A DNA stretch of 64,000 nucleotides from Brevibacterium marinum (lineage in GTDB: Bacteria; Actinomycetota; Actinomycetes; Actinomycetales; Brevibacteriaceae). The notes beneath the pieces are model-generated. The model did no database searches. It was not told the origin of the DNA and saw only the letters and a list, made by a program, of their open reading frames with translations. Positions 50,947-58,149 of this stretch are shown here, piece after piece. The DNA is taken from assembly GCF_011927955.1 (NCBI RefSeq), contig NZ_JAATJN010000001.1, positions 620,001 through 684,000 of the forward strand. The letters are read 5' to 3'. Position 1 is the stretch's first letter. Each line of letters opens with the position of its first letter. The translations under genes were made by a program, and so were the position numbers.

Positions 50947-51621
50947 TCAGGCCGGGTGACCGGAGGAAACGGACGTCCCGGCGATCGCCGAGGCCATCGG
51001 AGACATCTCGGCGGCCTTTGCGGCGGCACCGTCGATTCCGCAGACCTCGAGCCAGTTGCCCAACATCAGGTAACCGCATTCGGTGAGCACGGACTCGGGG
51101 TGGAACTGGACCCCGAACAGCGGATGCTCACGGTGTTCGATGGCCATGACGACGCCGTCCTCGGTGCGGGCGGTGACAGTGAACTTCTCGAGGTCGAGGG
51201 TCTCGTCGACGATGGCCAGTGAGTGGTAGCGAGTCACCGTCAGCGGGTTCTTGCAGCCGAAGAAGATGCCCTGACCGTCGTGTGTGATGACAGAGGTCTT
51301 GCCGTGCATGAGCACCGGCGAGTGGGTCACGGTGGCGCCGAAGACCTCGCCCAGGGCCTGATGGCCCAGGCAGACGCCGAACACCGGGGTGCCGGACTGC
51401 TCGGCCCAGGCGATGAGGTTCGAGCACGCTCCGGACTCACCCGGAGTTCCCGGTCCCGGGGACAGGAGGACACCGTCGTAGTCGGCTGCCAGGGCCACGA
51501 CAGCCTCGGCGGAGATATCGTCATTGCGGATGACGTGCGTCTGCGCTCCGAGCTCGCGGACATAGGACACGAGCGTGTAGACGAAGCTGTCGTAGTTGTC
51601 GACGACGAGGATCTTGGTCAT
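50947..51621 (-). CDS. trpG: Anthranilate/aminodeoxychorismate synthase glutaminase
   Basis: A 224-residue class I glutamine amidotransferase that supplies ammonia to a chorismate-using partner (TrpE or PabB). VVDNYDSFVYTL, LLSPGPGTP, GVCLGHQALGE (catalytic Cys) and GVQFHPESVLTECG (His-Glu) are the signatures. Gene position beside pknB and crgA matches the trpG/pabA of Mycobacterium and Streptomyces. The ATG overlaps the stop of a 57-residue membrane-protein gene, so it is last in a sortase-small protein-trpG operon. No other trp or pab gene is nearby. Confidence 0.9.
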   Translation of the reverse strand: MTKILVVDNYDSFVYTLVSYVRELGAQTHVIRNDDISAEAVVALAADYDGVLLSPGPGTPGESGACSNLIAWAEQSGTPVFGVCLGHQALGEVFGATVTHSPVLMHGKTSVITHDGQGIFFGCKNPLTVTRYHSLAIVDETLDLEKFTVTARTEDGVVMAIEHREHPLFGVQFHPESVLTECGYLMLGNWLEVCGIDGAAAKAAEMSPMASAIAGTSVSSGHPA

Positions 51622-51791
51622 TGGCCACCGCCTGAATCGGTCACGGTTGCGTTGTTGAAGGGCATGTAGGGGGCGACCACCGGGAAGACGTACTGCATGA
51701 GCAGCAGCACCACGGCCGCGATGAGGATGAGGGCGAAGATGAGTTTGACGAACCAGTTGCCCGGAAGCAGCCGCCAGATCAGACCGTACAT
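51618..51791 (-). CDS. 57-residue single-span membrane protein
   Basis: A short gene that is easy to miss. It reads MYGLIWRLLPGNWFVKLIFA and then LILIAAVVLLLMQYVFPVVA, ending in PYMPFNNATV and a Gly-rich tail. One hydrophobic helix (about 16-40) is flanked by a positive N-terminal side, so the C-terminus should lie outside. It begins 2 bp after the sortase stop and overlaps the trpG ATG as ATGA, so it sits firmly in that operon. Small membrane proteins are annotated at the same position in Streptomyces and relatives. A link to sortase or division proteins is inference. Confidence 0.8.
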   Translation of the reverse strand: MYGLIWRLLPGNWFVKLIFALILIAAVVLLLMQYVFPVVAPYMPFNNATVTDSGGGQ

Positions 51792-51793
51792 TC

Positions 51794-52993
51794 TCAGGCA
51801 CCACCGTTCTTGCTGACCTTGTCGTAGGCCTTGGAGTCCTTGATGTTGTCGGGCGCACCGTCCGCGGCCGGGGTCCAGTCCGTGAGTTCGGCGTAGGCGA
51901 CGTAGCGCTCTCTGGCCGAGAACATCGGATTGCAGGCCGTCATCGTCAGTATCCGGTCCTTGCCCTTGAACTCGGGTTCGTCGGGGACCGGGGCGAGCAC
52001 CTCGACGGCGTCGGGCAGGATGATGTCGAAGTTGCGGAACGTGTAGGTGTAGAAGCCGTCCTTGGTCTGGACGATGATCTCATCACCCGGTCGCAGCTTC
52101 GCGATCTGGTTGAATGGTTTGCCGTAGGTCACGCGGTGGCCGGCGACGGAGAAGTTGCCGACCTCGCCGGGCATCGCGGAGTTCGGGTACCGGCCCACGC
52201 CCATCCGGTTGAGGACGGGTTCGAGATCGACCCCCTCGGCGACCGTGCGGTAGTAGTCGTCGCCGAAGCGCGGAATGTAGAAGATGCCGAAGGCACTGTC
52301 CTTCTCCACGGGATCCGCCACGACCGGTTCTTCGGGGTCGTCGGGCAGCTGATTGGGATCCTGGTTCGACCAGTCCTCGGTGAGTTTGTCGGCCAGCACC
52401 TCGTTGTCGCGGTTGGCCTGGATGTCGGTCCACCACAGCTGCCAGACCACGAACAGGATGAGGATCATTCCGGCCGTGATGCAGAGTTCGCCGAAGGTGC
52501 GGATGGTGCCGCGGATCGGGCCCAGCGGTTGACGTTCCGGCTTCTGCGCCCGCCGTCGACCGGGATCGTCGCCGTGCCCCCTCCCGCCGGCAGCTGCCGC
52601 CGACGCATGCGCGCCGAGGTTGGGGCCCGCACCGCTGTTGACCTGCGGGTGCTCTTGTGTGGAGTCCGAGTACACGGGCGGAGCATCGGAGTAGACGGCC
52701 GTCGGGGCACCGCTGGCGGCAGCGGCCTCGGCTTCTCGGCGGCGAAGTTCACGGCGGCTGGGAAGTGGTTGATCGGTCCCTGAATTCGCGCTCGGGTTCG
52801 ACCCTGCGCCGGCCTCGGGCGCCGAACTCATCGGTTCTGTGGCCGGACCGACCTCGTAGTCGCCGTGTCCACCCTGTGGGGCGTGGTGTTCATTGGCCGG
52901 GTAGTGCGAGGCGTTCTGCCTCTGAGCAGGGCGAATAGTGGGTCGCGACGACGCACCTGCGTCTGACTCGTTACCCGAGGGGGGCCTATTCAC
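51794..52993 (-). CDS. Class E sortase
   Basis: A 399-residue membrane transpeptidase that links cell-wall proteins to peptidoglycan. A polar, disordered N-terminus of about 170 residues precedes a membrane helix (about 178-198) and the sortase barrel. Catalytic residues are His in SVAGHRVTYG, Cys in LTMTACNP and Arg in SARERYVAY. The TxTACNP form and the position beside crgA and trpG are those of class E enzymes, which in other actinobacteria prefer LAXTG signals. No substrate with such a signal lies in the window. The GTG at 52993 is a guess; an ATG at residue 55 of this reading is also open. Confidence 0.87.
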   Translation of the reverse strand: MNRPPSGNESDAGASSRPTIRPAQRQNASHYPANEHHAPQGGHGDYEVGPATEPMSSAPEAGAGSNPSANSGTDQPLPSRRELRRREAEAAAASGAPTAVYSDAPPVYSDSTQEHPQVNSGAGPNLGAHASAAAAGGRGHGDDPGRRRAQKPERQPLGPIRGTIRTFGELCITAGMILILFVVWQLWWTDIQANRDNEVLADKLTEDWSNQDPNQLPDDPEEPVVADPVEKDSAFGIFYIPRFGDDYYRTVAEGVDLEPVLNRMGVGRYPNSAMPGEVGNFSVAGHRVTYGKPFNQIAKLRPGDEIIVQTKDGFYTYTFRNFDIILPDAVEVLAPVPDEPEFKGKDRILTMTACNPMFSARERYVAYAELTDWTPAADGAPDNIKDSKAYDKVSKNGGA

Positions 52994-53111
52994 CACTGCT
53001 GCACCGTGCCTATTGTTTCGAATCCGGGGCCTGGCCAAAGGACAAGCGGGGACACCGTATTGCACTTTATCGCATTCACCTGCCCAAAGCGGTCGTTCTC
53101 AGGGTAGTTGG

Positions 53112-53124
53112 AGTTTTTAAAACT
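53112..53124. promoter_or_regulatory. AT palindrome upstream of crgA
   Basis: AGTTTT-T-AAAACT is a perfect inverted repeat in the gap between the divergent sortase and crgA genes. A -10-like TAGACT follows at 53140-53145 on the plus strand. It is one of the most AT-rich spots in the region and may be an operator or part of the crgA promoter. Confidence 0.4.
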
Positions 53125-53212
53125 GCCGGATGTCACGAGTAGACTGGTCTGCGATTGTCCCTACCCATTCAATCGGTGGCCTCAGCAACGGTCGGCCGTA
53201 TAAGGAGTACCC

Positions 53213-53998
53213 GTGGCCAAGTCCAACGGACGGACCCAGCGCCCCCAGCGCACTTCTCGCAACTCGTCGAAGGCCGACGTCGAAACCGAGGCTCAGTCGA
53301 TCGACGATGTCGAGGCAGTCGAGGACCTCACGTCAGACGACGTGAACAGTGACACGTCCGAGGACTCCCAGAGGACGGATACCGAGACCGATACGGCTGC
53401 GAAGTCAGCTTCAGAGAAGTCAGGTTCGGAAAAGGCCGGTTCGGGGAAGACCGCGACCGAGGAATCGGAGACAGGATCCTCTGAGATCTCCGAGGCCGAT
53501 GTGGGCGACACGAACTCGGACGAACCCGCTGCCGACGACACAAGCTCCCACGAGCCCGCTGCCGACGACGCAGACTCCGAGGGCGACTCGACCACCTCAG
53601 TCGGCTCCGGGAAGTCCGCCTCCGCAGAAGCGGCCAAGACCGACAAGTCGGGCAAGGGCGCGAAGAAGGGCGGGAGCGCCAAGGGCTCCTCGGCGAAGGC
53701 GGCATCGTCCAAGGGATCCTCGGCCAAACGCACCTCACGTTCGGGCAACCCGGCCAAGCGGCCCCAGGGACGCAAGACCGCCTCGTACACCTCGCAGTCC
53801 GGCCAGCAGACCATCAAGCCGAACCCCCGCTGGTTCCTGCCGGTCCTCATCGGACTCCTCCTCATCGGCCTGATCTGGCTCGTGGCCTTCTACGTCTCCC
53901 AGGGAGCATTCCCCGTCGAGGCTTGGGGCAACTGGAACATCCTCATCGGGTTCGCCTTCTTCGTCGCGGGCCTGATCATGTCCACACGCTGGCGGTAG
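53213..53998 (+). CDS. crgA: Cell division protein CrgA with a long acidic N-terminal extension
   Basis: A 261-residue protein. Only the last 75 residues match CrgA: KPNPRWFLPVLIGLLLIGLI, a second helix WNILIGFAFFVAGLIM and the end STRWR. CrgA helps place and assemble the division septum by contacting FtsZ and penicillin-binding proteins. CrgA is normally 80-95 residues. Here about 185 extra N-terminal residues are almost wholly Ser, Glu, Asp, Lys, Thr and Ala, acidic first (20-140) and then basic (SAKGSSAKAASSKGSSAKRT). AAGGAG stands before the GTG, which supports the long start. The gene is next to class E sortase, as in other actinobacteria. Confidence 0.88.
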   Translation: MAKSNGRTQRPQRTSRNSSKADVETEAQSIDDVEAVEDLTSDDVNSDTSEDSQRTDTETDTAAKSASEKSGSEKAGSGKTATEESETGSSEISEADVGDTNSDEPAADDTSSHEPAADDADSEGDSTTSVGSGKSASAEAAKTDKSGKGAKKGGSAKGSSAKAASSKGSSAKRTSRSGNPAKRPQGRKTASYTSQSGQQTIKPNPRWFLPVLIGLLLIGLIWLVAFYVSQGAFPVEAWGNWNILIGFAFFVAGLIMSTRWR

Positions 53999-54031
53999 CG
54001 GCCGGGCCATCGTCCCTCGAACTCGACGTGC

Positions 54032-54081
54032 GGGGGCTGTACTGAGACACGGGTGCGCACTCGAATTTCGGTACAGCCCCC
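54032..54081. terminator. Hairpin downstream of crgA
   Basis: GGGGGCTGTAC (54032-54042) and GTACAGCCCCC (54071-54081) are perfect 11-bp arms. They extend to about 16 bp with two mismatches. A small GTGCGCAC palindrome (54053-54060) lies in the loop. It probably terminates crgA. Confidence 0.65.
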
Positions 54082-54213
54082 ATTCTGCGATTCACGGGCA
54101 GTACGCAGTATCACGCGCAGCATCCACGACAAACCCCGCGCAGTGCCCGGTTCACGCGCCCGTGAGCCGACACTGGCGACGATCAGTCCCCTGAACCCGG
54201 GTGTGGCTGCCGG

Positions 54214-54339
54214 CTGTCCACAAGGTCGAAGTTATACCCAAGCCGGGAGCGCCGCCTGTGTATAACTTATTTTGAGCTTGTGACCTGCGGAAATACTCGC
54301 ATGTAAGTTATCCACCATGTGGATAACATCTGTGGACAG
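54214..54339. other. Cluster of DnaA-box-like sequences
   Basis: Within the 463-bp convergent gap between crgA and the rhomboid gene lie several 9-mers close to the DnaA box TTATNCACA/TTGTCCACA: CTGTCCACA (54214-54222), TGTGTATAA (54257-54265, reverse), TTATCCACC (54308-54316), TGTGGATAA (54318-54326, reverse, perfect) and TGTGGACAG (54331-54339, reverse). A weaker TTATACCCA lies at 54232-54240. An AT-rich patch (54260-54280) is between them. The pair at 54307-54327 is also a perfect palindrome, GTTATCCAC-CAT-GTGGATAAC. The rest of the gap (54082-54213 and 54340-54461) shows no gene. Confidence 0.6.
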
Positions 54340-54461
54340 ACAATTTGAGCTGTCACAGAGTCCAATTTCGGCCCGGAGTCTGTTATAAGCCTGCGTCTCT
54401 TCCCGACGGTCTGCTCACAAACCCCCACCGGCGCCCTCACTGGGCCCCGGTTCGCCGGCCC

Positions 54462-55169
54462 TCACACAGCAGCGACCCGCCAGGCCTCAACCATCTGCCA
54501 CGCACCCGCGGCAAGCATCACCAGCAGCAGTCCGGCGGCAGCGAGGGAGAAGACCGGCCCCGACCGCTTCTTCGGGACCAGAAGCGCGCCGCAGCCGAGC
54601 ACGAAGCCTGCGATGAGTCCGCCGAGGTGGGCCTGCCAGGACACTCCCGCGACGAGGAATCCGTATCCGAAGTTGAGAGCGACGAACAGCACGACTCCGG
54701 CGATGTTCCGGTCGAGTGACCGCGTCGGGACCAAGAGGACTCCGATGATGGCGAAGACCGCACCGGAGGCGCCGATGTTGTTGGTCACCCAGTCCTGGGA
54801 GAAGGGCTTCGCGAGGACGAGGACCATGGCGGATCCGCCTATCGTCCCCAGCACATAGAGGACGAGGAAGCGCCAGTGGCCGAGGGCGCGCTCGACGAAG
54901 GAGCCGAAGAAGAACAGGCCGATCATATTGGCCAGCAGATGGAACGGGGAGGGCTGTTCGTGCACCAGCGCCACGGTCACCACCCGCCACGGCTGCTCCA
55001 GGACGAGTGCGGGCACGAAGCTGAGCCTGTGCACGAGATCCAGAGCGGGCAGCAGTTGGGCGAGGAACACCACGCCCGTGAGGATCATGATCGACCGGGT
55101 GACCAGCGGTGGGGACGCAGAAAGGGCCCGGCCGGTCTCCCGGGCCGAGCCCTCCTGAGGTGTGTCCAT
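54462..55169 (-). CDS. Rhomboid-family intramembrane serine protease
   Basis: A 235-residue membrane protease with six or seven helices. The catalytic Ser lies in NNIGASGAVFAIIG (GASG motif), and the His in WQAHLGGLIAGF. The HxxxNxxG-like element FHLLANMIGLFFFG is also present. Rhomboids cut substrate helices inside the membrane. The start ATG at 55169 directly follows a GTG that is also open. A rhomboid gene next to crgA and ppiA is conserved in actinobacteria. Confidence 0.9.
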   Translation of the reverse strand: MDTPQEGSARETGRALSASPPLVTRSIMILTGVVFLAQLLPALDLVHRLSFVPALVLEQPWRVVTVALVHEQPSPFHLLANMIGLFFFGSFVERALGHWRFLVLYVLGTIGGSAMVLVLAKPFSQDWVTNNIGASGAVFAIIGVLLVPTRSLDRNIAGVVLFVALNFGYGFLVAGVSWQAHLGGLIAGFVLGCGALLVPKKRSGPVFSLAAAGLLLVMLAAGAWQMVEAWRVAAV

Positions 55170-55242
55170 CACACCATGGTACTCAGTTCGGTGGCCTCAG
55201 TACTCGAGCGCTGCGAGTGCCGATGCTCACCGGCGAACGGTC

Positions 55243-55782
55243 TCAGCCGCTGATCTCGACCGACTCGAGCACCACGGGCTCGACCGGCTTGTCCATGGCC
55301 GCGGTCCGGACGCCGTCGATGTCGTCGACGACCTTCTGAGAGGCCTCATCGGCGACCTCGCCGAAGATGGTGTGCTTGCCGTTGAGCCATGGGGTCTCGG
55401 CGGTCGTGATGAAGAACTGCGAGCCGTTGGTCCCGCGTCCCATCTGCTTGCCGGCGTTGGCCATGGCCAGCAGGTACTTGCGATCGAACTGCAGCTCCGG
55501 ATGGATCTCGTCGTCGAAGGTGTAGCCGGGGCCGCCGGTGCCGGTGCCCAGCGGGCAGCCGCCCTGGATCATGAAGTTCGAGATGACGCGGTGGAAGTTG
55601 AGTCCGTCGAAGAACGGACGCTTGGCGGGTTCGCCGGTGGCGGGGTCGGTGAACTCACGTTCGCCTCTGGCCAGCTCCACGAAGTTGGCAACGGTCTTCG
55701 GCGCGTGGTTGCCGAAGAGGTTGAGGGTGATGTCACCGTGGTTGGTGTGCAGGACTGCTGTGTGCGTAGAAGCTGTAGTCAT
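55243..55782 (-). CDS. ppiA: Cyclophilin-type peptidyl-prolyl isomerase
   Basis: A 179-residue cytosolic cyclophilin that speeds proline cis-trans isomerisation. The active-site block FDGLNFHRVISNFMIQGGCP (catalytic Arg), GTGGPGYTFDDE, MANAGKQMGRGTNGSQFFIT and WLNGKHTIFGEV are complete. There is no signal peptide. It is transcribed towards rhomboid and crgA, as in mycobacteria. There the DNA gyrase genes lie on its other side, but they are not found here. Confidence 0.93.
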   Translation of the reverse strand: MTTASTHTAVLHTNHGDITLNLFGNHAPKTVANFVELARGEREFTDPATGEPAKRPFFDGLNFHRVISNFMIQGGCPLGTGTGGPGYTFDDEIHPELQFDRKYLLAMANAGKQMGRGTNGSQFFITTAETPWLNGKHTIFGEVADEASQKVVDDIDGVRTAAMDKPVEPVVLESVEISG

Positions 55783-55949
55783 GGGGTCATTCTTCCACGC
55801 CCGCGCGGGTTCCGCAGATTCGCACCGGTGGGATTGCGGACTCTGTCAGCGTATCCGCAGGCAATTTCATGTCGGGCGGGTGTCCGGAGGTTTGCACCGA
55901 GGCCGTAGACTGAGACTGATCAATTGACCGGCGACAAAGAGGATTGGGA

Positions 55950-56738
55950 ATGTTCATGTCGAAGAAGTCAGCTCGAGATCCGTTAGCTTCGAAGCTCGAT
56001 TCCGCGAAGCAGACGTCACTCCGAGTCCTGGCCGATGCCAGCGGAGCCGCAGCGCCAAAACTCCGTGATACCGCTGACAAGGCACGCCCTCAGGTCGAAG
56101 CCTTCGCTGAGAAGGCGCGCCCGCAGGTCGAAGCACTGGCCGATCGGGCCGAAGGTCTGGCCGAGCGGGCTCGTCCGCAGGTCGAGGCATTCGCAGACAA
56201 GGCGAACGATCAGGTCCATGCCTGGGCGGACAAACTCGAGGCCTACCGCCCCGAAGCCACCGAACGCGCCGGCAGGGTCGCGTCCAACGCCGCCAACTCC
56301 CTTGCAAACGTTGAGACCCCTCAGCTCATCGATGATCTGGCCGTGCGCGTGACCGGTGACAAGAAGGCCGTCAAGAAGGCCCGCAAGGCCCTGACGAATG
56401 CCGGAAAGCGGATCCAGAAGGACACCGCACGCAAGTCCGGCGGCGGCAAGACCGCAGTCGTGTGGACCCTGGTCATCGGTTCGGCGGCCGGAATCGGCTA
56501 CTACGTGTGGAAGAAGGCGCAGCCGGTCGAGGATCCCTGGTCGACCCCGCTGCCCAACAACCGTCCGGCAGATGCCCGTCCGGTGGGTTCGACCCCGGCG
56601 TCCCATCAGGCAACGGCCCCCGAGGTCTCGCAGACCGCGGTGCCCGAGACGAAGTCCGCCGAGGCGGCCGCCGACTCCCCGTCAACCACAGAGGATTCGA
56701 CTGCCGAGTCGGTCGAAGACAAGAACGCCAAGCACTGA
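55950..56738 (+). CDS. Amphipathic-repeat protein with one membrane helix
   Basis: A 262-residue protein of unknown function. Residues 30-110 are imperfect 11-residue helical repeats of the form RPQVEAFAEKA, RPQVEALADRA and RPQVEAFADKA, which resemble apolipoprotein-like or LEA-type amphipathic helices. A basic region (DKKAVKKARKALTNAGKRIQ) precedes a membrane helix (about 170-188, TAVVWTLVIGSAAGIGYYVW). The tail is Pro/Ser/Glu-rich. The layout resembles DUF5324-type proteins next to ppiA in Streptomyces. The ATG at 55950 follows AGAGGATTGGGA. Confidence 0.75.
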   Translation: MFMSKKSARDPLASKLDSAKQTSLRVLADASGAAAPKLRDTADKARPQVEAFAEKARPQVEALADRAEGLAERARPQVEAFADKANDQVHAWADKLEAYRPEATERAGRVASNAANSLANVETPQLIDDLAVRVTGDKKAVKKARKALTNAGKRIQKDTARKSGGGKTAVVWTLVIGSAAGIGYYVWKKAQPVEDPWSTPLPNNRPADARPVGSTPASHQATAPEVSQTAVPETKSAEAAADSPSTTEDSTAESVEDKNAKH

Positions 56739-56766
56739 TCGGCTCGGCCGCACCGGCCGGGCACAT

Positions 56767-56838
56767 CGAACGGCTCCCGTCGCTGACAGTTCGTCCACCT
56801 GCCTACGTGGACAAGCTGCCGGCGACGGGAGCCGTTCG
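56767..56838. terminator. Bidirectional two-tier hairpin
   Basis: CGAACGGCTCCCGTCG (56767-56782) and CGACGGGAGCCGTTCG (56823-56838) are perfect 16-bp arms. Inside them GTCCAC (56793-56798) and GTGGAC (56807-56812) form a second stem. It lies between convergent genes, and its right arm touches the stop codon of the MFS gene. Confidence 0.8.
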
Positions 56839-58149
56839 TCATTCGTCGAGCACCTCGCGCCTGCCCGATGGACCACCTCTGCCGAACCGACCGGAGATCC
56901 GAGCGGCCAGCAGACCGCAGATCGTGAACGCGAGGGTCGCCGCGAGGATGAGCAGGATCGGCGCGGCCCATCCCGCGGTGACATTGCCCAGCCAGCCGGC
57001 GAACGGCGGAGCCAGCGTCGCGGCGAGATAGCCTCCGCCCTGCACCCGCGCCGAGGCGGATGCGGTCTCCCGATCATTTCCGGCGGTGCGGGCGATGATG
57101 GAGAAGATCGCGGTGAAGCCGCCGCCTTGGGCCACACCCCCGGTGATCGCCCACAGCACGTAGGCGTTCGGTGCCAGCAGCAGCCCGAGCGGCAGCGAGA
57201 TCCACAGAACGGCGATGATCGCCACCGGGGCCCAGGGTTTGGATCGGGCCGCCAGCAAGGGCACTCCGAATGCGCCCAGGATGGCCGCGACCTGAAACAG
57301 TGAGGCGGTGCCGCCCGAAGCCGCCGAGCTCAGGCGTCCGGTGTCCGCGAGGATCGAGGGCAGCCATGTCGTGGTCGTGTAGTACGCGATCGACTGTCCG
57401 CTGAAGGTGACCACGAGCAGCGCGATGATGCGCCGAAATTCCACCGGGGCCTCTCGCCACGGCCGATTCGGACCACCGGACTCCGATGTCCGTGACGATT
57501 CGGTCGCGGCCTCGGACGGTTCGATCGCGGCCTCGGACGATTCGATCGCGGCCTCGGACGGTTCGCTGCCACGGATCCGGGTTCGGACGAGGAACAGCCA
57601 GAAGGCGAGTCCGATGACAGCCAAGGTGCCCCAGATGGCCACGGCCCAACGCCACCCGAAGGCGGCCGCCAGCGGTCCCGTGCCGAGCAGGGTGATCATG
57701 GAGCCGACGTTCATGGTCGCCGAATACAGACCGGTCACCATCGACACCTGGTTCCACGGAACCTCACGCCGGATGATCACCGGCACCGCGATATTGCCCA
57801 GGGTGATCGCGAATCCGATGATTCCGGTCCCTACGAGGACCAGCCACGGCGGTCCGACGGAACGCAGAACGGTTCCGACGAGGACGCCGGTGAGACAGGA
57901 CAGCACGGTCGCCTCGGCGCCGAGACGACCGATGGTCTTCCCGGCGACAGGGGTGGCCAGCGCAAACAGTAGGACAGGCAGGCCGGTGAGGAGTCCCACC
58001 CCGGCCGCACTCAGCCCGGTGTCATCCCGGATCTCGCCGAGGATGGCCGTCGGGGCGATGATCGGTGCCCGCAGATTGATCGCCAGGACGACGATGCCGA
58101 CGATCATCCACGGCAGCATCCGCCCGGCGGCGCGCGACGATGGTGTCAC
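56839..58149 (-). CDS. MFS transporter (CynX/NimT family)
   Basis: A 436-residue major-facilitator protein with 12 membrane segments. AINLRAPIIAPTAILGEIRDDTGLS near the start is typical of the CynX/NimT (cyanate or nitroimidazole) group, and PVAGKTIGRLGAEATV is the loop 2-3 motif. The central cytoplasmic loop contains three 7-residue units (EAAIESS, EAAIEPS, EAATESS) coded by a 21-bp tandem repeat. The GTG at 58149 overlaps the argS stop as GTGA, so the two genes are cotranscribed. The substrate is unknown. Confidence 0.85.
   Translation of the reverse strand: MTPSSRAAGRMLPWMIVGIVVLAINLRAPIIAPTAILGEIRDDTGLSAAGVGLLTGLPVLLFALATPVAGKTIGRLGAEATVLSCLTGVLVGTVLRSVGPPWLVLVGTGIIGFAITLGNIAVPVIIRREVPWNQVSMVTGLYSATMNVGSMITLLGTGPLAAAFGWRWAVAIWGTLAVIGLAFWLFLVRTRIRGSEPSEAAIESSEAAIEPSEAATESSRTSESGGPNRPWREAPVEFRRIIALLVVTFSGQSIAYYTTTTWLPSILADTGRLSSAASGGTASLFQVAAILGAFGVPLLAARSKPWAPVAIIAVLWISLPLGLLLAPNAYVLWAITGGVAQGGGFTAIFSIIARTAGNDRETASASARVQGGGYLAATLAPPFAGWLGNVTAGWAAPILLILAATLAFTICGLLAARISGRFGRGGPSGRREVLDE
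57500..57562 (-). repeat. Three 21-bp in-frame repeats in the MFS gene
   Basis: Units at 57500-57520, 57521-57541 and 57542-57562 differ at only a few positions and encode a seven-residue Glu-Ala-Ala-x-Glu-x-Ser motif in the central loop of the transporter. Repeat length preserves the frame. Confidence 0.85.

Noticed and set aside
54307-54327. parS or dif site
   Set aside because: The palindrome GTTATCCAC-CAT-GTGGATAAC does not resemble the parS consensus TGTTTCACGTGAAACA or an actinobacterial dif site.
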